From JBBQTQ01 sp038213135 (lineage in GTDB: Bacteria; Actinomycetota; Thermoleophilia; Gaiellales; Gaiellaceae), in the NCBI GenBank assembly GCA_038213135.1, contig JBBQTQ010000032.1, forward strand, positions 1 through 27,941: a DNA stretch of 27,941 nucleotides, read 5' to 3'. Made by a program: the position numbers and the translations under genes. Positions 1 through 8,684 of the stretch are shown in pieces. Numbering within the stretch: the stretch's first letter is position 1; the number at the start of each line of letters is the position of its first letter. The notes beneath the pieces are model-generated. The model was given only the letters and a program-made list of their open reading frames with translations, did no database searches and was not told where the DNA came from.

Positions 1-687
1 CGCCTCGGCCACCCGTCGGCGCAGATACGGCCGCACGAGCAGCAACGACGCGGCGCCGAGGATGCCGGCGACCCCGAGCAGGAGGCCGCCGAGGAGCCCT
101 GGCGAGATCGCGTAGCTCGCGTCGGGTGGCGTCAGGTTCGCGCGCCAGGGCGGCTGGTAGTTGGGGTTGCCGGGGATGAGCTCGTTCCGGTCGAGTCGCG
201 AGAAGACGCGCAGCACCGGCCAGACGACCGGTCCCGACCGCGCCGGGGCCTTCGCGCCCAGCAGGTCGTAGGTCAGGTGCGCGCGGGGGAACTGGACGAG
301 GGTCGGCGTGCGCCGCGGGATGCAGACCGAGCTGAGACAGCGTAGGCGAACGGTGTACGTCAGGAGCGTCTCGGTGCCTCCGTCGCTGCGGGCGCGCACC
401 AGCCTCGACGCGGGCTCGTACGGCCGGAACGTCGTCGCCAGCCGGACCGTCTTCGGATCGACCCGCTGCCGGTCGACGAGCACCTCGATCTTGGCGTTCA
501 GCGTGTCGCCGAAGAACGACTGCCGCGGAGTGACCGTCGCCCGCGCCTGGACGGGCCTCGCTCCGGCGAGGTCATCGGCCCCGCCACCCCCACCGCCTGC
601 CACGAGGACGACCACAGCAGCGACCGCGGCCGCGACTGCGCCGAAGCCCACGGCGAGATAGAGCCCCGTCGGGACCCGGCCGTTCAT
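1..687 (-). CDS. Unrecognised membrane protein, C-terminus cut by window edge
   Basis: An open frame of 229 codons runs from an ATG at 687 off the left edge without a stop. Residues 8-26 form one hydrophobic helix (LYLAVGFGAVAAAVAAVVVL region) followed by a run of glycines. Then comes a roughly 150-residue presumably extracytoplasmic domain with two cysteines in the segment LRCLSSVCIP, and a second hydrophobic helix near residues 198-220 followed by the basic stretch RPYLRRRVAEA. The layout is a signal anchor, an outside domain and a second anchor with a cytoplasmic tail. I do not recognise the family. It lies 45 nt after atpG on the same strand, where atpD would normally be, so it may share the atpG transcript. 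No clear Shine-Dalgarno sequence precedes the ATG. It is convincing as a gene from its codon pattern and topology; the function is unknown. Confidence 0.72.
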   Translation of the reverse strand, partial: MNGRVPTGLYLAVGFGAVAAAVAAVVVLVAGGGGGGADDLAGARPVQARATVTPRQSFFGDTLNAKIEVLVDRQRVDPKTVRLATTFRPYEPASRLVRARSDGGTETLLTYTVRLRCLSSVCIPRRTPTLVQFPRAHLTYDLLGAKAPARSGPVVWPVLRVFSRLDRNELIPGNPNYQPPWRANLTPPDASYAISPGLLGGLLLGVAGILGAASLLLVRPYLRRRVAEA

Positions 688-732
688 CTGGTGGGTGAGA
701 CTCGAAGGGGCCGGAGAAGTTTGCCCGTGTGA

Positions 733-1617
733 CTAACCCGTCAGCGCGTCGGCACCTGCGACGACCTCGAGGAGCTCCTGGGTGATCGCGGCCTGGCGCG
801 CGCGGTTCATCGCCAGGGTCAGGCTGTCGATCAGCTCGCCGGCGTTCTTCGACGCGTTCCGCATCGCGGTCATCCGCGCGCCCTGCTCCGAGGCGGCCGA
901 CTCGAGCAGCGCACGGTAGATCTCGGTCTCGACGTAGACCGGCAGCAGGCGCGTCAGGATCTGCTCCGGCTCGGGCTCGTAGATGAAGTCGCTGCGCAAG
1001 CCGGACGGCTCGTCGTCCCCGCTCTCGAGCACCTCTTCCGGCACGGGCAGGATGTCCTTCTCGACGACGCGCTGGACGAGGGCCGACTCGAACTGGTTGT
1101 AGACGATCACCGCGCGGTCGATCTCGTGCTCGGTGTAGAGCTCGGCGAGGCGGTGGGCAATCGCCTGGGCGTCGGTGTACGCGGGGCGGTCGCTGAAGCC
1201 CGTCCACGACTGGTCGATCGTGTAGCGGCGGAAGCGAAGCGTCGAGACGCCCTTGCGGCCGGCGGCGAGGAAGCGGACGGTCTTACCGTCGGCCCGCAGG
1301 CGTGCCTCGAGGGCGACGGCGTGACGGATGATCTGCGCGTTGAAGGCGCCGGCCAGACCGCGGTCGCCGGTCAGCGGGACGACGGCGACTGTTTGCTCCT
1401 CGCGGCGCTGGAGCAGTGGCAGCCCGTGGACGGACGAGCTAGCGCGCGCGGTGCCGACCATCAGCTCCAGCATCCGGTCGGCGTAGGGACGCATCGCCTC
1501 GATCCGCGCCTGCGCGCGGCGGAGGCGGGCGCTGGCGACGAGCTCCATCGCCTTCGTGATCTTGCGCGTGTTGCGGACGGAGCGGATCCGCCGCTTCAGA
1601 TCCTGGACTGTCGCCAC
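733..1617 (-). CDS. atpG: F1 ATP synthase gamma subunit
   Basis: 294 aa, the usual length. It forms the central rotor stalk of F1, turning inside the alpha3beta3 ring. The N-terminal helix (MATVQDLKRRIRSVRNTRKITKAMELV) and the C-terminal helix (SLTLAMNRARQAAITQELLEVVAGADAL) are the two halves of the coiled-coil shaft and carry the family signature. The start is GTG at 1617. There is no Shine-Dalgarno sequence, but TAGACT lies 8 nt upstream, so a separate leaderless transcript is likely. Unlike the standard operon, it is separated from atpA by 444 bp of repeat-containing non-coding DNA, and the next gene on the strand is an unrelated membrane protein instead of atpD. Confidence 0.97.
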   Translation of the reverse strand: MATVQDLKRRIRSVRNTRKITKAMELVASARLRRAQARIEAMRPYADRMLELMVGTARASSSVHGLPLLQRREEQTVAVVPLTGDRGLAGAFNAQIIRHAVALEARLRADGKTVRFLAAGRKGVSTLRFRRYTIDQSWTGFSDRPAYTDAQAIAHRLAELYTEHEIDRAVIVYNQFESALVQRVVEKDILPVPEEVLESGDDEPSGLRSDFIYEPEPEQILTRLLPVYVETEIYRALLESAASEQGARMTAMRNASKNAGELIDSLTLAMNRARQAAITQELLEVVAGADALTG

Positions 1618-1625
1618 CGGTCGGC

Positions 1626-1631
1626 AGTCTA
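1626..1631 (-). promoter_or_regulatory. Putative -10 box (TAGACT) for leaderless atpG
   Basis: TAGACT on the minus strand ends 8 nt before the atpG GTG, so transcription would begin at or next to the start codon. No convincing -35 hexamer is visible 16-18 nt further up. The same hexamer with the same 8-nt spacing precedes etfB. This is an inference from motif and spacing. Confidence 0.5.
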
Positions 1632-1655
1632 GTCACGGTGCCGCGGTGCTTCGCC

Positions 1656-1716
1656 CGAGGGACAGCCCCTCGAACGGAACCGTCACGAACCTTCTCCGGG
1701 AGCCGTGTCCGCTCGG
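1656..1716 (+). repeat. Dispersed GGGACAG-stem repeat, copy A
   Basis: The first 31 nt start with CGAGGGACAGCCCCTCG, an imperfect hairpin (CGAGG/CCTCG), and continue AACGGAACCGTCAC. They match copy B (1796-1826) at 28 of 31 positions. Similarity continues into a second block, CGGGAGCCGTGTCCGC, which matches copy C at 15 of 16. The copy lies in the gap between atpA and atpG, about 40 bp before the atpG start. It resembles a REP/MITE-type intergenic palindrome; no transposase is present in the window. Confidence 0.75.
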
Positions 1717-1795
1717 GTGCGAAGCGCTCGAGAGGGCATGGCGATCACGGACTCGCCGGTTTCCGGACAGCCGGCGCGCGATTCCGCCGCAAAAG

Positions 1796-1856
1796 CGAGG
1801 GACAGTCCCTCGAACGGAAGTGTCACCGACGCTCCGCGGCTTCCGTGTCCGACCGA
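1796..1856 (+). repeat. Dispersed GGGACAG-stem repeat, copy B
   Basis: CGAGGGACAGTCCCTCG forms a perfect 7-bp stem with a 3-nt loop, followed by AACGGAAGTGTCAC. Copy C on the other strand matches the first 31 nt at 29 of 31 positions. The distal block TTCCGTGTCCGACCGAG is recognisably related to copies A and C. The GTGTCAC at 1820-1826 also has an inverted partner, GTGACAC, at 1874-1880. It starts exactly 140 bp after copy A. Confidence 0.78.
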
Positions 1857-1908
1857 GGCAGGTTCGTGCGAATGTGACACGGCCGTCGTGGACCCGGCCC
1901 GAAGAGGC

Positions 1909-1945
1909 GGGGGTCCCGCCGTCTGGCCGTCGGCGGGAGACCCCC
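1909..1945. other. Strong GC hairpin in the atpA-atpG gap
   Basis: GGGGGTCCCGCC at 1909-1920 pairs with GGCGGG-AG-ACCCCC at 1932-1945 around an 11-nt loop. It lies 117-153 nt after the atpA stop. Neither strand has a T-run behind it, so it is not a classical intrinsic terminator. It could still act as a terminator, as U-poor hairpins are often proposed to do in GC-rich actinobacteria, or as an mRNA 3'-end stabiliser. Confidence 0.45.
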
Positions 1946-2038
1946 CCAAACGCCCGCTCAGGTGTGGGCGCTCACAAGGTAGGACGCGCACGCGTGACCG
2001 TTCGGCTGTCCCGGGGGGAAACGCTTACGGAATCTTGA

Positions 2039-2055
2039 CCGCTCTTAACGAGCGG
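2039..2055 (-). terminator. Possible weak terminator hairpin after atpA
   Basis: CCGCTC-TTAAC-GAGCGG gives a perfect 6-bp stem with a 5-nt loop, beginning seven nt after the atpA stop codon. There is no U-tract. Whether it ends transcription is uncertain. Confidence 0.35.
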
Positions 2056-2061
2056 GCACGA

Positions 2062-3591
<1,530 letters not shown>

Positions 3592-3595
3592 GGGA

Positions 3596-4132
3596 CTAGC
3601 TCCTTCCGGTTACGAGTTCTTGGCGAAGGCGTTCGAGGCGGCCGCGGACGCTCGCGTCGAGGCGCATCGAGCCGGCCTGGAGGACGACGCCGCCGATCAG
3701 CTCCGGGTCGACCTTGCGGCTGGCCTGGACCCGACGTCCCGAGGCGGTCTCGATCTGGCCGAGGATCGACGCGGCCTCGTCGTCAGTGAGCTCGTACGCG
3801 GTCGTCAGCTCGACGTTCAGCTGCCCCTCGGCGGCGATCGCCAGGCGCTCGAACTCGCGCTGCACCTCGTCGACCTCCCCGATCCGGCCTTTCTCGGCGA
3901 GCAGCCGCAGGAAGTTGCGCAGCACCTCGTCGGAGTCGGCGAGCACCGCGTCGAGCGTCGACGCTTTCGCGCGGCGGTCGATTTGCGGGTTGCCGAGCGC
4001 GGAGCGCAGCTCGGGCACGTCGTCGAGCGCGGCGACGAAGTCCGCGAGCTGTTCGCGGACCGTGTCGAGGCGACCCTCCTCCTGCGCCGCCTGGAAGAGG
4101 GCTCGTGCGTACGTGCGGTGGACAACGGACAC
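3596..4132 (-). CDS. atpH: ATP synthase delta subunit
   Basis: 178 aa, typical length for the delta/OSCP family that links F1 to the peripheral stalk. The N-terminal helical bundle (VVHRTYARALFQAAQEEGRLDTV) and the C-terminal motif IGGVVLQAGSMRLDASVRGRLERL match the family. The start is GTG at 4132 and has only a weak Shine-Dalgarno sequence. A perfect hairpin (4146-4171) lies just upstream in the 68-nt gap from atpF, which may alter translation of this gene or stabilise a processed mRNA end. It is followed after 4 nt by atpA, whose ribosome-binding site lies within the last codons of atpH. Confidence 0.95.
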   Translation of the reverse strand: MSVVHRTYARALFQAAQEEGRLDTVREQLADFVAALDDVPELRSALGNPQIDRRAKASTLDAVLADSDEVLRNFLRLLAEKGRIGEVDEVQREFERLAIAAEGQLNVELTTAYELTDDEAASILGQIETASGRRVQASRKVDPELIGGVVLQAGSMRLDASVRGRLERLRQELVTGRS

Positions 4133-4145
4133 TAAGACACCACGT

Positions 4146-4171
4146 GCGGGACAGGATGAATCCTGTCCCGC
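4146..4171. repeat. Perfect inverted repeat between atpF and atpH
   Basis: GCGGGACAGGAT at 4146-4157 is the exact reverse complement of ATCCTGTCCCGC at 4160-4171, with GA between them. As RNA it gives an 11-bp stem capped by a 4-nt loop. It shares the GGGACAG word with the 61-bp repeat family but is otherwise different. It lies between two cotranscribed subunit genes, with no T-run on either side. Confidence 0.85.
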
Positions 4172-4200
4172 GATCCCAGGGTTAGCGACGCGTATCTCAC

Positions 4201-4725
4201 TCAGTCGTTCCTCTCCAACACCGAGAAGTCGAGCTCGCCGATCGCTTCCTCGATCAGCCGACGCTGGTCGGCCGAGTCGAGCAGCTTGCCGGTCACCTTC
4301 GCGGTCGCGATCATCGTCAGATCCGCGACCTCGCCGCGGATCTGCTCGAGCGCACGCTGCGTCTCGGCCTCGATCTGCTTGCGGGTCTCCTCGAGCCGCC
4401 GCTGCCGGTCGGCCTCGGTCTCCTCGCGGACGCGCTCACGCTGCGACTCGGAAACACGCCGCGCCTCGGCGAGGATCCCCTCCGCGTCGTCCCGCGCCTG
4501 TGCGATCAGCCCGCGGTGCTCCTCGAGGAGCTTGCGCGCCTCCTCGCGGGCGTTGTCCGCCTCCTCGATCGACTGGCGGATCCGGTCGCGACGCTCGTCG
4601 ATCAGCTTCTGGATCGGGCCGAACGCGTACTTGCGGAGCACGAAGAACGTGATCGCGAAGCAGACCAGGGTCCAGATCATCAGACCCGGGGTGACCTTGA
4701 TCAGCGACGAGCTTGCTACGACCAT
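4201..4725 (-). CDS. atpF: ATP synthase Fo subunit b
   Basis: 174 aa. One N-terminal membrane helix (residues about 13-31, PGLMIWTLVCFAITFFVL) is followed by a long, highly charged coiled coil (FGPIQKLIDERRDRIRQSIEEADNAREEARKL onward), the classic b-subunit peripheral stalk. The C-terminal part (TMIATAKVTGKLLDSADQRRLIEEAI) contacts the delta subunit. The ATG at 4725 directly abuts the atpE stop codon (TAGATG), so translation is probably coupled. A single b gene is present, not a b/b' pair. Confidence 0.96.
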   Translation of the reverse strand: MVVASSSLIKVTPGLMIWTLVCFAITFFVLRKYAFGPIQKLIDERRDRIRQSIEEADNAREEARKLLEEHRGLIAQARDDAEGILAEARRVSESQRERVREETEADRQRRLEETRKQIEAETQRALEQIRGEVADLTMIATAKVTGKLLDSADQRRLIEEAIGELDFSVLERND

Positions 4726-4998
4726 CTACTTGACCAGCACGAAGGCGAGCAGGCCGCCGAGCAGGCCGTAGAACACGACCGCCTCGGTGAGCGCGAAGCC
4801 GAGCCACATGATCCCCTGGAGCTCGCCGCGCAACTCCGGCTGGCGGGCGACGGACTGAATCATCGAGCCGAAGATGTTGCCGATGCCGATGCCTGCGCCG
4901 ACCGCGCCGAGGCCGACGCCGAGGCCGAAGGCGATCGCCTTGCCTGCTTGGGTGATCGGCGGCTTGGTCGCCGCTACGAGTGTCAAGAACGCGTGCAC
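4726..4998 (-). CDS. atpE: ATP synthase Fo subunit c
   Basis: 90-aa hairpin of two membrane helices. The first has the glycine-rich GLGVGLGAVGAGIGIGN packing motif (residues 25-41), the polar loop is RQPE (52-55), and the ion-binding carboxylate is Glu72 in FALTEAVVFYGLL. Glu72 is followed by Ala, and the first helix lacks the glutamine used in sodium-binding rings, so a proton-type ring is expected. The start is GTG at 4998, supported by GGAGG 5 nt upstream. The N-terminal extension MHAFLTLVAATKPPITQAG is slightly longer than in E. coli. Confidence 0.96.
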   Translation of the reverse strand: MHAFLTLVAATKPPITQAGKAIAFGLGVGLGAVGAGIGIGNIFGSMIQSVARQPELRGELQGIMWLGFALTEAVVFYGLLGGLLAFVLVK

Positions 4999-5007
4999 GC
5001 TTCCCTC

Positions 5008-5871
5008 CTAGTGTTCGGGCTCGATCGCCGAGCCGATGTAGATCGCCGAGAGCGCGGCGAAGATGAACGCCTGAATCGAGACGACGATGATCACTTCGAA
5101 GATGTAGAAGATCGTCGCGACGCCGACCGAGACCGGGGCCAGCCACACGTGGCCGAGCACGATCATCAGGCCGATCATCACGAGGATCAGCATGTGACCG
5201 GCCAGCATGTTGGCGAAGAGACGGACTGACAGCGAGATCAGCCGCATGAAGATCGAGATGAACTCGATCACCGCGATGAACGGGAGCATCGGCTTGGGCA
5301 CGTCCGGGATCAGGCTCTTCAGGTACTTCCAGGCCCCGTTGAAGCGAACGCCCTCGATGTGCGTGAAGACGAACGTCATCACCGAGAGCGCGAGCGTCAC
5401 CGAGAGCGACGCCGTCGCCGCGTAGATCCCCCACGTCGGCAGCCGGACGCCCGCGATGTGGAAGTGCTCGTTCGAGAGGGGCAGGGGGATGAAGCCGAGC
5501 ATGTTGATCACCCAGATGAAGAGCATCAGGCTCGCCACGTACGGGAACCAGCGCCCGATCCCCTTCGCGGGCAGGCCTTGCTCGGCGACCTGCGTCTGGG
5601 CGACCTCGTAGATCTGCTCGCCGATCGTCTGGCGGCGGCCGGGCCGGATACCGAGGCGGAAGCGCATCAGCAGGATCCCGAGCAGGATCGTCAGCAGCGT
5701 GCCGAGCCAGAGGTAGGCGACGGCCTTGTTGATCGAGAGGTCGATCGGGCCGAGCTTGATCTTGACCCAGGGCGGGAGGTTGAACTCGTCCTCGGGGTGG
5801 AAGTCCGCGGCGAGCGCGGCGCCCGGCGCGACGAGCGCGAGCGTTCCCGCGAGGAGGAGCGCGCCTTTCAC
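5008..5871 (-). CDS. atpB: ATP synthase Fo subunit a
   Basis: 287 aa. It provides the half-channels through which protons reach the c ring. The essential arginine is Arg217 in SLSVRLFANMLAGH, and the conserved C-terminal helix carries Gln267 (QAFIFAALSAIYI). The N-terminus (MKGALLLAGTLALVAPGAALAADF) looks like a cleavable signal sequence, as in several bacterial a subunits. The start is GTG at 5871, overlapping the atpI stop as GTGA, a sign of translational coupling. Nine nt separate it from atpE. Confidence 0.97.
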   Translation of the reverse strand: MKGALLLAGTLALVAPGAALAADFHPEDEFNLPPWVKIKLGPIDLSINKAVAYLWLGTLLTILLGILLMRFRLGIRPGRRQTIGEQIYEVAQTQVAEQGLPAKGIGRWFPYVASLMLFIWVINMLGFIPLPLSNEHFHIAGVRLPTWGIYAATASLSVTLALSVMTFVFTHIEGVRFNGAWKYLKSLIPDVPKPMLPFIAVIEFISIFMRLISLSVRLFANMLAGHMLILVMIGLMIVLGHVWLAPVSVGVATIFYIFEVIIVVSIQAFIFAALSAIYIGSAIEPEH

Positions 5872-6260
5872 GGTCGGCTCCCGGTGAAGTAGGAGGTCAG
5901 CGAGAGCCCGAGCTCCACCGTGTACGCGAACGCGAAGACGAGAGCAGCCGCGAGAGCGAGCCTGCCATGCGACACGGCGACCGCGATCAGGACGACCATG
6001 ATCGCGATCGCACGGAACATCATCCCGAACGCGATCACGCCTGAGCGCGCGAGGTTATCCATCCCCAGCCGCATGCGCGCAAGCAGGAGTGTGAAAACCT
6101 CGCTCGCCGCGAAGAGGACGGCGCCGAGACCCCAGCCCGCGAGCGACCAGCTCGAGAGCAGAAAGATCGGCAGCGCGAAGAGGACCACCGTCGCGCCCGC
6201 GAGCGCGGGCAGGAGCCGGTTCGGAAGCGGCCTAGGCGTTCGAAGCAGGCCGCCGATCAC
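5868..6260 (-). CDS. atpI: ATP synthase subunit I
   Basis: 130 aa with four predicted membrane helices: residues about 19-36, 40-58, 71-90 and 96-118. AtpI proteins are proposed to help assemble the c ring or handle Mg2+; they are not part of the final motor. The start is the GTG at 6260, chosen because it overlaps the stop of the upstream AtpZ-like gene as GTGA, and the next junction, to atpB, uses the same overlap. A longer open frame to 6485 exists, but its extra N-terminus is an arginine-rich shadow of the AtpZ-like gene. Position and topology make the call; sequence identity in this family is always weak. Confidence 0.85.
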   Translation of the reverse strand: MIGGLLRTPRPLPNRLLPALAGATVVLFALPIFLLSSWSLAGWGLGAVLFAASEVFTLLLARMRLGMDNLARSGVIAFGMMFRAIAIMVVLIAVAVSHGRLALAAALVFAFAYTVELGLSLTSYFTGSRP

Positions 6261-6460
6261 GTGAAGAAGCCCCGGTAGCGACGGTAGACGGCGAACACTC
6301 CGGCGGGGATGCTGACAGCTGCGCCGATCAGCGCGCCGTACGCCGTGGATCCGGCCGCGTAACCGATGCCCGCTCCGACGCCGACGCCTAGAGCGGTGGT
6401 TGTGGCCAGCAACGCCCCTGCTCCGGCGGGTTGAAACGACGGGCGGGAGACGGGCTCCAT
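6257..6460 (-). CDS. AtpZ/AtpI-type small membrane protein
   Basis: 67 aa with two membrane helices (about 13-33 and 38-57), rich in small residues. The pattern GVGVGAGIGYAAG...GALIGAAVSIPAGVFAVYRRYR matches AtpZ-like peptides encoded just ahead of atpI in many bacteria, where they are thought to form a Mg2+/Ca2+ channel with AtpI or assist assembly. It begins at ATG 6460, eight nt behind a good promoter -10 box, so it is the first gene of the ATP synthase transcript. Its stop overlaps the atpI start. It is too short to identify by sequence alone; context carries much of the call. Confidence 0.75.
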   Translation of the reverse strand: MEPVSRPSFQPAGAGALLATTTALGVGVGAGIGYAAGSTAYGALIGAAVSIPAGVFAVYRRYRGFFT

Positions 6461-6468
6461 TCGCCGCG

Positions 6469-6498
6469 AGCATACCAAAGCGCAATTCGAGCTTGTAA
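6469..6498 (-). promoter_or_regulatory. Promoter of the ATP synthase operon
   Basis: On the minus strand TTACAA (6493-6498) and TATGCT (6469-6474) are 18 nt apart, a good housekeeping-sigma arrangement. The -10 box ends 8 nt before the first ATG, so the transcript would start at or within a base or two of the initiation codon (leaderless). This is the clearest -35/-10 pair in the window. The surrounding 92-bp gap (6461-6552) is visibly more AT-rich than its neighbours. Confidence 0.65.
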
Positions 6499-6552
6499 CA
6501 GCCGGAAATCGCTTGTTCTCGGGGAAAGCGGGGCGATTTGCGAGGACTTTGT

Positions 6553-6921
6553 TCAGGCCTGGAGCAGCAACTGCGTGCAGCGGAAGAGCGCGATCGTCTT
6601 CCCGGCTTCGTTCGTTACGGTCGAGTCCCAGACCTGGGTGCGGCGACCGCCGTGGATCAGCCGCCCCTCGCAGCGGATCGTGCCCTCGCGGGCCGTCCCG
6701 AGGAAGTTCGTCTTCAGCTCGATCGTCGTGAACCCGGTCACCCCCTCCGGCCACGAGGCGATGCAGCCGAGGCCGGCCACAGTGTCGGCGAGCGTGACGA
6801 CTGCGCCTGCGTGGAGGTAGCCGTTCGGCGCGAGGTGGTGCTCCTGCACCTCGAGCATGCCGACGGCGACACCCGGCTCGGTGGAGACCATCTCGAGCCC
6901 GACGAGCCCGGGGAAGAACAC
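6553..6921 (-). CDS. PaaI-type hotdog-fold acyl-CoA thioesterase
   Basis: 122 aa, the size of a single hotdog domain. The family signature is NGYLHAGAVVTLADTVAG (residues about 33-50), in which the Asn/His-Gly region and the helix aspartate form the thioesterase site of PaaI/YdiI-like enzymes. The later strands TTIELKTNFLG and EGRLIHGGRRTQVWD also match. It probably hydrolyses an aromatic or medium-chain acyl-CoA; the substrate cannot be read from the sequence. The GTG start at 6921 follows the wecA stop directly (TAGGTG), so it is the last gene of the glyA-upp-wecA unit. Confidence 0.85.
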   Translation of the reverse strand: MFFPGLVGLEMVSTEPGVAVGMLEVQEHHLAPNGYLHAGAVVTLADTVAGLGCIASWPEGVTGFTTIELKTNFLGTAREGTIRCEGRLIHGGRRTQVWDSTVTNEAGKTIALFRCTQLLLQA

Positions 6922-8061
6922 CTACGCCGACTGCCGCTCGCGCTCGCGTTGCTCGCGACGCTTGATGCGCGGGTTCGCGAGCTTCACGATCTCGAGCAGG
7001 TAGACGATGTAGAGCGAGGCGGCGATCGCGGCGAGGCCGATCGCGGCGACGCCGATCGTCGGCCCGAGGTGCCAGTGACCGTGCGCGCGGAACGGGATGA
7101 AGCGGGTGGCGAGCGCGGCACCCGCGAGGATCGTCACCCAGGCGTAGATGTAGGCCGCCGCGCGGCGCTGTGAGAAGCCGATGTTCACGAAGCGGTGGTG
7201 CAGGTGCGTGCGGTCGGCGGCGTAGATCGGCTGCCGGTACTTGAGCCGCCGCGCGACGACGAAGCCGGTGTCGAGGATCGGCACGGCCAGCACGAGCAGC
7301 GGGAGGAACAGCGCCACGGTCGCAGCTGTCTTCAAGAGGCCCTGGACGGCGACGGCCGCCAGGAGGTAGCCAAGCAGGAGCGAGCCCGAGTCGCCCATGA
7401 AGATCCGCGCCGGATAGAAGTTGTGCCGCAGGAACCCGAGCGTCGCGCCGAAGACGATCGCCGAGATGATCGCAGCGTCGGGCTTCCCAAGCGAGAGCGC
7501 GATCACGCTGAACGAGGCGGCCGCGATCCCGCAGACGCCCGCCGCGAGCCCGTCCATCCCGTCGAGGAAGTTGACCATGTTCATGATCGCGACGATCCAG
7601 AACATCGTCAGCGGGATCCCGACCCAGGTCGGCAGCGTCTGGACGCCGAGGAACGGAAAGGTGAAGTGGTCGACGTAGATCCCGAAGCCGGTCGCGATCC
7701 CCGCCGCCGAGAGCTGGCCGCCGAGCTTCTCCCACCAGCGCAGGCCACGGAAGTCGTCGATCGCGCCGACGGTCGTCGCGACAGCCGCGCCGAGCAGTAG
7801 CCCGCGCGTTTCGCGTCCGAAATGGAGGAACGCGAGCGCCGGCACGATGATCGCGAAGAAGAGCCCGAGCCCACCGAGGAGAGGGATTGGCATGGTGTGG
7901 AGCCGCCGCGACTCGTCCGGCTGGGCGAGGATCCCGAGCCGCCGCGCCATGCCGCCGACCGCGGGCGTCAGCAGGACGATGATCGCGAGCGCCGTCACTG
8001 CCCCGTAGACCACCTCGAGATGGTCATCGAGCTCCCGGAGCAGCGACGCGGCGAGGATCAC
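6922..8061 (-). CDS. WecA/TagO-type undecaprenyl-phosphate N-acetylhexosamine-1-phosphate transferase
   Basis: 379 aa integral membrane enzyme of the PNPT family, transferring a sugar-1-phosphate from a UDP-sugar to undecaprenyl phosphate to begin a cell-surface polymer. Family motifs are complete: GAIDDF with Asp102-Asp103, NMVNFLDGMDGLAAG (Asn161, Asn164, Asp167, Asp170), FMGDSGSLLLG (Asp224) and the HLHHRF histidine motif (residues 286-291). About ten or eleven membrane helices are expected. The start is GTG at 8061, overlapping the upp stop as GTGA; an upstream in-frame extension is only a shadow of upp. The motifs favour the WecA/TagO branch over MraY. Gene neighbourhoods of upp, wecA and atp are also known from Firmicutes. 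Confidence 0.92.
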   Translation of the reverse strand: MILAASLLRELDDHLEVVYGAVTALAIIVLLTPAVGGMARRLGILAQPDESRRLHTMPIPLLGGLGLFFAIIVPALAFLHFGRETRGLLLGAAVATTVGAIDDFRGLRWWEKLGGQLSAAGIATGFGIYVDHFTFPFLGVQTLPTWVGIPLTMFWIVAIMNMVNFLDGMDGLAAGVCGIAAASFSVIALSLGKPDAAIISAIVFGATLGFLRHNFYPARIFMGDSGSLLLGYLLAAVAVQGLLKTAATVALFLPLLVLAVPILDTGFVVARRLKYRQPIYAADRTHLHHRFVNIGFSQRRAAAYIYAWVTILAGAALATRFIPFRAHGHWHLGPTIGVAAIGLAAIAASLYIVYLLEIVKLANPRIKRREQRERERQSA

Positions 8062-8684
8062 TTCGTTCCGTAGAGGCGGTCGCCCGCGTCGCCGAGGCCG
8101 GGGACGATGAACCCGTGCTCGTTGAGGCCCTCGTCGATCGCGGCGACGACGATTCGCACGTCGGGGTGGGCCTTCCCGATTCGCTTGATCCCCTCCGGCG
8201 CAGCGATGATCGCGATCAGCCTGATCGACTCCGCACCCGCAGCCTTGACCGTCTCCACGGCGGCGGCCGTGGAGTTGCCGGTGGCGAGCATCGGGTCGAG
8301 CAGGATCACGTCGCGGCGCGCGATGTCCTTCGGCAGCTTCACGAAGTACTCGACGGCTTCGAGCGTTTCCTCGTCGCGGTAGAGACCGATGAAGCCCACC
8401 CGCGCGCCCGGGATCAGCGAGAGAACGCCGTCGAGCATGCCGACACCCGCCCGGAGGATCGGGCAGATGGCGACCTTCTTCCCGGAGATCCGCTGGACCG
8501 CCGTCCGCTGGAGCGGCGTGTCGACCTCTGCGTCCTCGGTGGCGAGGTCCTTGGTCGCCTCGTAGCTCAGGAGCAGCGTCACCTCGTTGACGAGGCGGCG
8601 GAAGTCGGCGGTGCTCGTCCGCCGGTCGCGCATCAGCCCGAGCTTGTGCCGAACGAGCGGGTGCGTGACCTCGGTGACGCTCAC
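8058..8684 (-). CDS. upp: Uracil phosphoribosyltransferase
   Basis: 208 aa, exactly the family length. It makes UMP from uracil and PRPP in pyrimidine salvage. The PRPP-binding loop is DPMLATGNS (130-138), and the C-terminal uracil-binding segment GFIVPGLGDAGDRLYGT is intact. The GTG start at 8684 overlaps the glyA stop as GTGA, and its own stop overlaps the wecA start in the same way, so the three are a coupled operon. A longer frame extending to 9134 is a shadow of glyA. Confidence 0.97.
   Translation of the reverse strand: MSVTEVTHPLVRHKLGLMRDRRTSTADFRRLVNEVTLLLSYEATKDLATEDAEVDTPLQRTAVQRISGKKVAICPILRAGVGMLDGVLSLIPGARVGFIGLYRDEETLEAVEYFVKLPKDIARRDVILLDPMLATGNSTAAAVETVKAAGAESIRLIAIIAAPEGIKRIGKAHPDVRIVVAAIDEGLNEHGFIVPGLGDAGDRLYGTK

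Larger units (their letters stand above)
1618..2061. other. 444-bp non-coding insert between atpA and atpG
   Basis: This interval breaks the usually tight atpA-atpG junction. It holds repeat copies A and B, a GC-rich hairpin (1909-1920 with 1932-1945, 12 bp with a 2-nt bulge), a perfect 6-bp hairpin (2039-2044 with 2050-2055) seven nt past the atpA stop, and a TAGACT -10 box before atpG. Short open frames exist here but have no family resemblance and overlap the repeats, so I see no gene. It may end one transcript and start another. Confidence 0.7.

Noticed and set aside
1638..1877. Small open frames in the atpA-atpG gap
   Set aside because: They overlap repeats and hairpins, have no ribosome-binding sites and resemble nothing known.
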